From: Methanobacteriota archaeon
GTDB taxonomy: Archaea > Thermoplasmatota > Thermoplasmata > UBA10834
Assembly (NCBI GenBank): GCA_011391345.1
Contig: JAABQR010000124.1
Location: 1 to 10,129 of the forward strand
Reading direction: 5' to 3'
Length of the DNA: 10,129 nt
Below the pieces are notes generated by a model. The model saw nothing but the letters and a program-made list of their open reading frames with translations, did not search any database and was not told the DNA's origin. Position 1 is the first letter of the stretch, and the number at the start of each line of letters is the position of its first letter. The position numbers and the translations under genes were made by a program. Shown one piece after another: positions 1 to 5,438 of the stretch.

Positions 1-180
1 GTTCGCCTCCCAGTTCCTGTGCCACACCTTGGCTATCACGAACCTGCCGTCGGGCGATTCGGGCGGCATTATGGATATCTCATCCACGGCGAAGTCCTCG
101 GGAGTCCTCCTGAGCTTGCCACCTATGCCTGGAACACCCTCAGTAAGGAACATCTCCATGCCGAGGTCGCTCTCTCTCAT
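1..180 (-). CDS. truD: tRNA pseudouridine synthase D (TruD), N-terminal fragment cut by the window edge
   Basis: Sixty codons run from an ATG at 180-178 off the left edge. Residues 18-35 read GIGGKLRRTPEDFAVDEI, the N-terminal signature of archaeal TruD (a GIGG turn followed by the PEDF-V-EI strand), and residues 51-58 (KVWHRNWE) match the K-x-NW segment that follows it. The family makes pseudouridine in tRNA (position 13 in E. coli). The catalytic aspartate lies beyond the window, so activity cannot be judged here. The frame stays open upstream into rpoL with no ATG or GTG, so ATG180 is the natural start; a TTG inside rpoL is the only other option. I see no strong Shine-Dalgarno sequence, and 43 bases separate it from the rpoL stop. 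A T-rich stretch near 205-212 lies about 28 bases upstream and could be a weak TATA element, but co-transcription with rpoL is equally likely. Identity rests on the signature alone. Confidence 0.8.
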   Translation of the reverse strand, partial: MRESDLGMEMFLTEGVPGIGGKLRRTPEDFAVDEISIMPPESPDGRFVIAKVWHRNWEAN

Positions 181-223
181 AGCATGATGTGAATGGGCTG
201 TCAGGGTAAAAGCTTCCCCTGCA

Positions 224-499
224 TCAACCAAGCTGCTTCTCTATGAGCTGCCGGGCCTCGATGTACTGGTTCACGAGGGACTTGGCCGCCTTCTTCAGAG
301 CCGCCTGGGGCTTGCCGTCATTCACACGGACGGCCAGGACGGGCTTGTCAAGCTGCGGGTGCCCCGTGGTGTACCTCGCGTCAGCGACGTTCTTGTCCTG
401 GAGCAGCTCGTGTATCAGAGGATAGATCAGGGTCTCGTCGACGTCGAGAATCTCGACCTTGATGCTGTCCTTCTTCTTCTCAACCAGCTTGAACTCCAT
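224..499 (-). CDS. rpoL: DNA-directed RNA polymerase subunit L (Rpo11, archaeal Rpb11 homologue)
   Basis: The 91-residue product matches the archaeal Rpo11 family, which pairs with Rpo3 to form the alpha-like assembly platform of RNA polymerase. Visible features are the N-terminal strand MEFKLVEKK, the segment DETLIYPLIHELLQDKNV corresponding to the helix that packs on Rpo3, the family core HPQLDKPVLAVRVNDGK, and a final amphipathic helix (AALKKAAKSLVNQYIEARQL). The frame extends five codons upstream to a GTG at 514, giving 96 residues. I prefer ATG499 because family members start directly at M-[EK]-hydrophobic, and because a TATA-like box at 531-538 lies about 35 bases upstream, leaving a roughly 10-base leader. 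The usual family length is about 90-100 residues. The gene follows the zinc-ribbon gene and precedes truD on the same strand. The identification is secure; the exact start is less so. Confidence 0.92.
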   Translation of the reverse strand: MEFKLVEKKKDSIKVEILDVDETLIYPLIHELLQDKNVADARYTTGHPQLDKPVLAVRVNDGKPQAALKKAAKSLVNQYIEARQLIEKQLG

Positions 500-530
500 G
501 GTTCTCGGATTCACTCGTATGGGTAGGTGG

Positions 531-538
531 TTGATAAA
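531..538 (-). promoter_or_regulatory. Putative TATA box for rpoL
   Basis: On the minus strand the sequence reads TTTATCAA in an otherwise GC-rich spacer (515-592) between the zinc-ribbon stop and rpoL. Its centre is about 35 bases before ATG499 and about 21 before GTG514. The first spacing suits an archaeal transcript starting 24-27 bases downstream with a short leader to ATG499. No other feature was found in this spacer. The match to the archaeal consensus is only partial. Confidence 0.35.
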
Positions 539-592
539 GCTTCCTGCGGCCGAGGGCGCGGTCCGGGACGGCGTCCTGGGCCTACTGGCTCG

Positions 593-826
593 TCACTTCC
601 GCTTCTTGGTCTTCTTGACTTCGGCCTTGGCCGGCTCGGCCTTCTTCACGGACTTCCGGGCCGCGGTCTTGGGTTTTGCGGGGGCGGCTATCACGACATC
701 CCTGTCCCTCGGATACATCGTGCCGCACATCTTGCATACGTCGACCTCGCACCAACGGGCGTCCGAGGTCGCTATGAGCTTGATGATACACGGGCTCTCG
801 CACATGGGGCACTTGCTGGTCGCCAT
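593..826 (-). CDS. Small zinc-ribbon protein with Lys/Ala-rich tail, function unknown
   Basis: A 77-residue protein in two parts. Residues 1-40 hold two cysteine knuckles, C6-P-M-C9 and C31-K-M-C34, spaced as in a zinc ribbon, plus extra cysteines at 13 and 26. Residues 48-77 are low-complexity, basic and alanine-rich, ending in KKTKKRK, as in tails that contact nucleic acid or ribosomes. I start it at ATG826 because GAGG lies 4 bases upstream, with another GGAGGG before that; an in-frame TTG at 835 lies too close to that element. The start is 5 bases after the helicase stop, so the two genes are almost certainly co-transcribed. I do not recognise a named family. The ribbon and basic tail suggest a role with nucleic acid, possibly with the adjacent helicase or polymerase subunit, but that is inference from context. 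The translation is clean, and I am confident it is a real gene. Confidence 0.8.
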   Translation of the reverse strand: MATSKCPMCESPCIIKLIATSDARWCEVDVCKMCGTMYPRDRDVVIAAPAKPKTAARKSVKKAEPAKAEVKKTKKRK

Positions 827-831
827 ATTCC

Positions 832-3195
832 TCAACCCTCCTCGCGCCTCTTGCGCATTGCAGTATGAATTCCTTCTGCAATAACCCTTCCGATTCCGTC
901 GGTCTCCATGAGCTCCTCAGCTGACGCGTCCTCGACCTCCTCGACGCTGCCCAGTCGCCTCAGGAGGCGCTCGGCTATGGTCGCGGATACATTGGGTAGT
1001 CCCTGCACGAGGAACATCTGCCTGCTTCCTGGATCGAGTGTCGTCTGGCGTCCTTTCCCTGCCTTGCCTTTCGCCTCCTCTTGCCTGTGCAGGGATGCGA
1101 CCGCGGCCGCTGTCTGTGACGCATCCGTGGTGGAAAGCACGGTCATCTCGAACTCCGAGAGCAGGTGGCCGAGGTAATCGTATGCGGCGGAGTTCACCTT
1201 CGGAGAACCCTTTCCCTCGGCCTCGCCCTGGACGATCAGGACCGGGTGCGCATAGCCTCGCCTCAGCTTCGCGAGCGACTTCGACAACGACCCTTCGTTG
1301 ACCTGATCTATGAACGAGTCTACGGTCCTGAACGCCACGGCCACCCGGGGCGAGATGACGATGTCCGCACCTTCTAGGTCATCCGATTGCAGCGAGAATC
1401 CGACGTCCGCCAGCGCGCCGACCAGGTCCGAGCTGGTTACCGAGGCCGATGCCGAGAGCGAGACCGGTTCCTTGGATGTCCCCTTCGAGAACTCTCCCAA
1501 GGACTTCTGTCCCTCGGTCTCTGCCGTCTTCTGCGCGAGCTCCTCGCGTTCGTTGGGCGCCTGGGGCGTCAGCATGTCCTCGAGCTGCCCCCTCGTGAAA
1601 CCCTCCTTGCGTCCAGGCATCTCTGGCAGCCCCCGACGCACCCGGAGCTTCCTCCTGAGGGAGTCGAGTTCCCGGCGCATCTGCATCTCCTTCTTCCTGC
1701 TGGACCAGAAGTACGCTTCGTCCTTCGTGTCGCGCGTGACGAACATGACGACTCGACCAGCCTGCCTCCTCCCGGTCCTGCCCCTCCTCTGTATGGTCCT
1801 TATCTCGGACGGGACGGGCTCGTAGAACACGACCAGGTCTGTCGTGGGTATGTCCAGGCCCTCCTCGGCGATGGAAGTGGCCACGAGCACGTTGTGGTCG
1901 CCTGCCCTGAACCTTTCGATGATCTCCTTCTGTTCCTTCTGGTTGAGACCTATGTCCTCGCCCTTGCTGGACTGGCCGACGAACCTCACGGGCCTCAGCC
2001 CGTCGACCGAGGACAGTTTCTGCGTGAGGAGGTCGCATGTATCCCTGTAGTGTGTGAAGACTATCGCCCTGGAGTCGGGCTTCGAGACGAACTGCGACTT
2101 GAGGATAGGGACGATCTTCTCCAGCTTAGGGTGCTCCCGTTGCTGGGCGTACAGGAGCGTCCTCGCCTGCTGGAACCTCGCGTCCTTGACGAGGTCCCTT
2201 GAGGCCTTCGGCCCGCCCTTCTCCTGGCCCTGCTTCACGAGTTTGTCGAAGTACCCCTCGAGCGCGCCCTTGCCCTGTGTCTGAGCCAGCTCTATGCCGT
2301 GGTTTATCTTCATCGCGAGCGAGTTCGCGCTCGCGGCTTGGAATAGGTGGAAGTTCTTCGTCCCCGAATCCAGCTTGGCCCTGATGACCTTTCCCGCTTC
2401 GAGCAGGTCACGCGTGGTCGGTGGCTTCTTCGGGTCGAGGTACCCGTACGCCCGGAGCTTCACGAACTGCTCGTCCAGGATGCGCTGGAGCAGGTAGACG
2501 ACGCGGCCCATCTCCTCTGGCATCCCGACGCCTATGAACTCCATCTTGACGTCCTGGGTGTACTTGACCACGTCCTCGTCCAGCTCGGACCTTATCTCGA
2601 CATTGGCCATGCCGAGGTTCTCGCACACCTCGGCTATCTTGGACACGTCGGAGCCAGGAGATGCGGTCATGCCCAGGGCTAGCCCCCCGGTCTCGGAGAA
2701 CCGCTTGCCTATGGAGACATACGCGTAGTCTCCTGCCGCCCTGTGCGCCTCGTCGAAGACTATGAGGGCGACATCGTCGAGCGATATCCTCTCCTCGTCC
2801 AGGTCGTTCTCGATCACCTGTGGTGTGGAGACGACCAGCCTGCCGCTCTCCCACATCTCCCCCCTCTTGGAAGGGTTGACCTCGCCAGTGAACATGATGG
2901 GCTCGGGCCTGAGTAGATGGTCCCTTAGGAACTTCGCGTGCTGCTCGACAAGGGGCTTTGTCGGCGCCATGAAAAGGACCTTGCCGGTCTTCTTCGACAG
3001 CGTTTCAGCGATCACTATGAGCGCGACGATCGTCTTGCCCATCCCGGTCGGCAGGACCACGAGCGTGGGCTCTTGAAGCGCGGCCTTGGCAATGTTGACC
3101 TGGTAGTCCCTTTCCTCGACAGTACCTGGTCTTATGAGCTCGTGCTCAACTGACACAGGCCTTCGAGAACGCCACGTGGGTATGAATGTTTCCAC
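832..3195 (-). CDS. hef: Hef/FANCM-type DNA helicase with degenerate XPF nuclease domain
   Basis: A 787-residue superfamily 2 helicase. Motifs visible in order: Walker A LPTGMGKT (48-55), Ia APTKPLV, DEAH (148-151), III TAS (177-179), IV AIVFTHYRDT (377-386), V VLVATSIAEEGLDIP (436-450), VI QRRGRTGR (469-476). An insert at roughly 235-365 between the two RecA folds matches the Hef/FANCM arrangement. Residues about 580-707 align with the XPF/ERCC4 nuclease fold (ADIVIS, a PVLIVQGE strand), but the catalytic ERK is AFR at 621-623. Residues 725-780 form a tandem helix-hairpin-helix region (VQGLPNVSATIAERLL, ETDGIGRVIAEGI). The family remodels stalled forks and branched DNA. The start is taken as GTG3195; GTG3156 (VSVEHELIRPG) is a credible alternative because family similarity begins there. 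It lies 24 bases after the hesB-like stop and runs directly into the zinc-ribbon gene. Helicase activity is expected; nuclease activity is not. Confidence 0.9.
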   Translation of the reverse strand: METFIPTWRSRRPVSVEHELIRPGTVEERDYQVNIAKAALQEPTLVVLPTGMGKTIVALIVIAETLSKKTGKVLFMAPTKPLVEQHAKFLRDHLLRPEPIMFTGEVNPSKRGEMWESGRLVVSTPQVIENDLDEERISLDDVALIVFDEAHRAAGDYAYVSIGKRFSETGGLALGMTASPGSDVSKIAEVCENLGMANVEIRSELDEDVVKYTQDVKMEFIGVGMPEEMGRVVYLLQRILDEQFVKLRAYGYLDPKKPPTTRDLLEAGKVIRAKLDSGTKNFHLFQAASANSLAMKINHGIELAQTQGKGALEGYFDKLVKQGQEKGGPKASRDLVKDARFQQARTLLYAQQREHPKLEKIVPILKSQFVSKPDSRAIVFTHYRDTCDLLTQKLSSVDGLRPVRFVGQSSKGEDIGLNQKEQKEIIERFRAGDHNVLVATSIAEEGLDIPTTDLVVFYEPVPSEIRTIQRRGRTGRRQAGRVVMFVTRDTKDEAYFWSSRKKEMQMRRELDSLRRKLRVRRGLPEMPGRKEGFTRGQLEDMLTPQAPNEREELAQKTAETEGQKSLGEFSKGTSKEPVSLSASASVTSSDLVGALADVGFSLQSDDLEGADIVISPRVAVAFRTVDSFIDQVNEGSLSKSLAKLRRGYAHPVLIVQGEAEGKGSPKVNSAAYDYLGHLLSEFEMTVLSTTDASQTAAAVASLHRQEEAKGKAGKGRQTTLDPGSRQMFLVQGLPNVSATIAERLLRRLGSVEEVEDASAEELMETDGIGRVIAEGIHTAMRKRREEG
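1075..1458 (-). other. Degenerate XPF/ERCC4 nuclease domain inside the Hef homologue
   Basis: This segment encodes residues about 580-707 of the helicase. Compared with active archaeal Hef as I remember it (D-S-R-E, then GDY, then ERK-x3-D, then DGRLF-Q, then a P-x-hydrophobic-IVEG strand), the window has no DSRE, keeps the aspartate as GAD (609-611), replaces ERK with AFR (621-623), the downstream D with S627, and DGRLF with EGSLS (634-638). The strand PVLIVQGE (651-658) and the flanking helices remain. The fold therefore looks retained and the metal-binding active site lost. The alignment was made by eye. Confidence 0.75.
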
Positions 3196-3219
3196 ACCGG
3201 CGGGACGAATGTACTCGGT

Positions 3220-3540
3220 CTAGTGACAGCCTGAGCAGGTGCCGCCGCAAGATGAGGCGCCTGAGGACTTGACCTTGACGACGACCCCTGGTCCCTGGGG
3301 CGTGTCTATCGAGTCTATCACGGCCCCCTTCAGTTCGTCCTCGAGTCCCTTCTCGTAGATGAGCGTGAAACCGTCGACCTTGAGCTCGATATCAGTGTCC
3401 TTCTTCTTGTCGAAGCCCATCATGTAGGACGGGCCAGAGCAGGAGAACCCTGCGAAGAATATCCTGATTGGCTCGCTCTTCTTCTCTTCTGTCAATATCG
3501 CCTTGATCGTTTCCGTGGCCTTTGGCGTGACTGTAACCAT
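3220..3540 (-). CDS. HesB/IscA-like iron-sulfur assembly protein
   Basis: A 106-residue protein of the HesB/IscA fold: MVTVTPKATETIKAIL opens the family's first strand and helix, FFAGFSCSGPSYMMGFD (residues 29-45) carries the first conserved cysteine (C34), and IYEKGLEDELKGAVIDSID is the central region. A-type carriers usually end in C-G-C; this one ends in SCGGTCSGCH with cysteines at 98, 102 and 105. The CSGPSYMMGFD form resembles the HesB-like (seleno)protein branch, in which the first cysteine is sometimes selenocysteine; here it is plain TGC. The probable role is binding or handing on an Fe-S cluster in the cytosol. The frame extends 18 codons upstream to an ATG at 3594, but a TATA box lies inside that extension and GAGG sits 8 bases before ATG3540, so I use 3540. 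It is followed 24 bases later by the helicase gene. The family call is firm; the exact role is not. Confidence 0.85.
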   Translation of the reverse strand: MVTVTPKATETIKAILTEEKKSEPIRIFFAGFSCSGPSYMMGFDKKKDTDIELKVDGFTLIYEKGLEDELKGAVIDSIDTPQGPGVVVKVKSSGASSCGGTCSGCH

Positions 3541-3573
3541 CGGTTTAGCCTCGAATCGAGCTAGGCGCCATCC

Positions 3574-3582
3574 GATATAATT
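3574..3582 (-). promoter_or_regulatory. TATA box of the hesB-like gene
   Basis: The minus strand reads AATTATATC, preceded by an A-rich run (AAAAAGC), in GC-rich surroundings. The centre is about 37 bases before ATG3540, so a start site about 25 bases downstream leaves a leader near 11 bases that still contains the GAGG element. This is the best TATA match in the left half of the window and probably drives the hesB-like gene, the helicase and the zinc-ribbon gene. A second AT-rich palindrome, CTTATAAG at 3628-3635, lies just after the membrane-protein stop and could be another weak element. Confidence 0.55.
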
Positions 3583-3601
3583 GCTTTTTCCCATCTAGGG
3601 G

Positions 3602-3616
3602 TGGGCGTCTCGCCCA
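3602..3616. repeat. Perfect short inverted repeat upstream of the hesB-like promoter
   Basis: TGGGCG, a TCT loop, then CGCCCA: a perfect 6-bp stem with a 3-base loop. It sits between the membrane-protein stop (3644) and the TATA box at 3574-3582. It could be a transcript-end hairpin or a regulator site. On the minus strand it is not followed by a T-run, so a classical terminator is not supported, and chance occurrence in GC-rich DNA is possible. Confidence 0.3.
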
Positions 3617-3643
3617 GCAGTCCTGGCCTTATAAGCCGCCAGG

Positions 3644-4048
3644 TCAAGGGAGCTCGAAGAAGTCCACGAACGACTCTCCGCTGGGAACCAGCAACACCAG
3701 GATGATCGTGATGTCCAGCAGGACACCCAATCTCGCGCCGAATATGATCGTGTTCCACCAAGGCACCATGCAGGCGATGGACGCGGCCGAGCCCACAAGC
3801 GCGAAGGTCCTCCATGACTCGCTCCCCGTGAAGGCCGCGACAGAGGAGATGACGAACAGTACGGTGGCGGCCAGGAACACGAGCCCGAACGCCATCCCGA
3901 TGGGGCTTCTCAGGCGCACGTCCCCTCCGAAGATCCACGGCTTGTCCGAGAAACCAGTCTCGACGCCCGACCATGCTCCCGCGAGTCCGGTTGTGTGGCC
4001 CAGCCCGTGTCCGAGGAGCACCAGGGCGGCTAGTGTCTCAAGGACCAT
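3644..4048 (-). CDS. Four-helix membrane protein, function unknown
   Basis: A 134-residue, strongly hydrophobic protein with four likely membrane helices at about residues 4-25, 49-73, 80-98 and 104-122, and short polar loops. The first helix contains two histidines in GHGLGH (13-18); the loop before helix 2 is charged (DKPWIFGGDVRLRSP). Helix 4 is followed by a short acidic tail ending in FELP. I do not recognise a characterised family; the layout resembles small DoxX-like or other four-helix membrane proteins, but no diagnostic motif is visible. ATG4048 lies 8 bases after the ubiD stop, and GGGGAT precedes it closely, so it is almost certainly translated from the ubiD transcript. Partnership with UbiD (for example in isoprenoid or quinone metabolism) is only a guess from position. 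The clean frame, membrane pattern and tight spacing support a real gene. Confidence 0.75.
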   Translation of the reverse strand: MVLETLAALVLLGHGLGHTTGLAGAWSGVETGFSDKPWIFGGDVRLRSPIGMAFGLVFLAATVLFVISSVAAFTGSESWRTFALVGSAASIACMVPWWNTIIFGARLGVLLDITIILVLLVPSGESFVDFFELP

Positions 4049-4056
4049 GACATCCC

Positions 4057-5322
4057 CTATGTTACCTTGACCCGGTCGAATCCCTCGCCCCCGACAGGCT
4101 TCGTCGCGTCGATGCCCATCTTGGTCGTGGTTTCGTCAGCGCTCGGGTCGAGGCTGCTGCCTCTCGCGTTCTCTATGATCACGAGACCCTTGTGTCCCTG
4201 GAACCTGGTCGCGACGGCCCACTCGACGTCCTTGTCGTCGAAGATGTCTATGTCTCCGTCGACAACGGTGACGAGCTTCATGGACGGATGCGCTCCCAGC
4301 GCTGCCATGACGGCGTTGACGGAGTCGCCCTCCTTCTGCTTGGTTATGGATACGACGCCGTGGAGCCAGCAGCAGCCACCCTCGGTCAATCTGACGGCGT
4401 GGACCTCGGGCACGGCCGTGCTCACCGCCCTCTGGATCACAGGTTCCCTGGGCATGCCCATCATGAGGAAGTGCTCCTCCCTGCCGGGCAGTATCATCTG
4501 AAAGACCGGGTCGTCCCTGTGGTATATCCTGTCGATCTCGGCCACTGGTTGGGTCCTGACCGGGTCGACAGTCCCCGTGATGTCCACGAACGGCCCCTCG
4601 TCCGCGACCTCACTCGTGAGCCGCCCCTCGAGGATGTACTCCGCGAAAGCCGGCACGAGCAGGCCGTTCTTCACCTTCCGGACATACACGGGCTCGTTGA
4701 GGCACAGTTGTCTGAGAGAGCTCGCGACATCGAGTTCGTTCTTGCCGAACTCGAGGTTCATGGCCGCTGCGAGCATGATTGACGGGCACAGGCCGATTGC
4801 GACGGCGATCTTGAGGTCCTTGCCCTGAGACATCGCCCTCTTATGGAGGGCGTGGAGGTGCCTCGGAACGACCCTGACCGCGAACCTCCGGTCGTCCAGG
4901 AGCATCATCCTGTGGAATGACATGTTCCTGATGCCGTCGTGCTCGGCGATGATTACGCCAGCAGTGATGAATCTCCCCCCGTCAGTCGGATAGAACTTCG
5001 GAATCGCGGATGCGCGCAGGTCGAAATCGGTGAGTTCGTTCTTGTCGAATGGGGAGTTGTCGATCTCCTGGGGTTGCGACGGGGCGTCCATCGCCTTCAC
5101 CATCTTCAGCGTGAGTTCTGCGGGCGTGGTGCCCATGGCCTGGGCGATCCTTTCCCTCGTGGACCATAGGTTGCCGACCGCCGTGTAACCCTCAAGGTCC
5201 TCGAACAGGATGGGCCTGGTCGGGGACTTCAGGAGATACTTAGTGACCTCGACGTCTCTGGAGACCTTGCCCTTTATCACCGTTTTATCTTCGAGATTAG
5301 CGAGCGTCGCCCTGATGGACAG
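4057..5322 (-). CDS. ubiD: UbiD-family decarboxylase, candidate anhydromevalonate phosphate decarboxylase
   Basis: The product is 421 residues from the proposed CTG at 5322, or 407 from GTG5280. UbiD enzymes use prenylated FMN for reversible decarboxylation of unsaturated acids. Visible landmarks (421 numbering): PILFEDLEGYTAVGNLWSTR near 37-56, the SFHR arginine (R138), PRHLHALHKRA, IGLCPSIMLAAAMNLEFG, AEYILEG, then EGPFVDITGT with E242 and D247, and MGMPREP. R138, E242 and D247 correspond to the Arg-Glu-Glu catalytic set of fungal Fdc1, with Asp in the last place. The EGPFVDITGT form is common in archaeal UbiDs, a group that includes anhydromevalonate phosphate decarboxylase of the archaeal mevalonate pathway; that assignment is inference. 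Codons between 5322 and 5280 translate to SIRATLANLEDKT, matching the family's usual opening, so GTG5280 is probably too late. A weak TATA-like AGAAATACG lies at 5352-5360. No ubiX is in the window. Confidence 0.9.
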   Translation of the reverse strand: MSIRATLANLEDKTVIKGKVSRDVEVTKYLLKSPTRPILFEDLEGYTAVGNLWSTRERIAQAMGTTPAELTLKMVKAMDAPSQPQEIDNSPFDKNELTDFDLRASAIPKFYPTDGGRFITAGVIIAEHDGIRNMSFHRMMLLDDRRFAVRVVPRHLHALHKRAMSQGKDLKIAVAIGLCPSIMLAAAMNLEFGKNELDVASSLRQLCLNEPVYVRKVKNGLLVPAFAEYILEGRLTSEVADEGPFVDITGTVDPVRTQPVAEIDRIYHRDDPVFQMILPGREEHFLMMGMPREPVIQRAVSTAVPEVHAVRLTEGGCCWLHGVVSITKQKEGDSVNAVMAALGAHPSMKLVTVVDGDIDIFDDKDVEWAVATRFQGHKGLVIIENARGSSLDPSADETTTKMGIDATKPVGGEGFDRVKVT

Positions 5323-5325
5323 ACC

Positions 5326-5335
5326 ATCACCGCCC
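5326..5335 (-). promoter_or_regulatory. Shine-Dalgarno sequence for the proposed CTG start of ubiD
   Basis: The minus strand reads GGGCGGTGAT, close to the canonical GGAGGTGAT complement of the 16S rRNA 3' end. The GGCGG part ends 7 bases before CTG5322, an ideal spacing. GTG5280, 42 bases further on, has no comparable element (AGATAAAACG precedes it). This site is the main sequence argument for the CTG start, together with the family match of the extra residues. Confidence 0.5.
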
Positions 5336-5406
5336 GATGCATGAGAGTCAGCGTATTTCTATCCTTTCTCGCACGGCTGCAGAAGAGTGTTCCTGGCCAT
5401 GGTCAA

Positions 5407-5418
5407 GATTCATATACG
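5407..5418 (+). promoter_or_regulatory. TATA box of gltX, leaderless arrangement
   Basis: GATTCATATACG contains TTCATATA (5409-5416) centred about 26 bases before ATG5439. That places the expected archaeal transcription start at or next to the initiator codon, and no Shine-Dalgarno sequence precedes the ATG. A palindrome, CGCATGCG (5417-5424), abuts the box on its downstream side and could be a regulator site. The remainder of the 5323-5438 spacer shows only the ubiD signals. Confidence 0.6.
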
Positions 5419-5438
5419 CATGCGCTAATCGAGTCGCG

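Noticed and set aside
1023..1049. Possible PCNA-binding (PIP) motif RQTTLDPG before the HhH region of Hef
   Set aside because: The Q-x-x-L spacing is present, but the two aromatic residues that should follow are replaced by P and G, so the motif is incomplete.
1379..2202. Overlapping long frames of 219 and 271 codons on both strands inside the helicase
   Set aside because: Both are shadows of the Hef coding frame, with Arg/Gly/His-rich, domainless translations.
3541..3594. 18-residue N-terminal extension of the hesB-like protein
   Set aside because: A TATA box (3574-3582) lies within it, and the family similarity begins at MVTVTPKA with a GAGG element in front.
3561..3974. 137-codon minus-strand frame overlapping the membrane protein and the hesB-like promoter
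   Set aside because: The alternative frame at 3644-4048 gives a coherent membrane protein with good spacing after ubiD; this one crosses the TATA box and has no family signal.
5337..5438. 34-residue N-terminal extension of gltX
   Set aside because: The residues do not match the GluRS family, and the TATA box at 5409-5416 lies inside the stretch, so it is upstream of the transcript.
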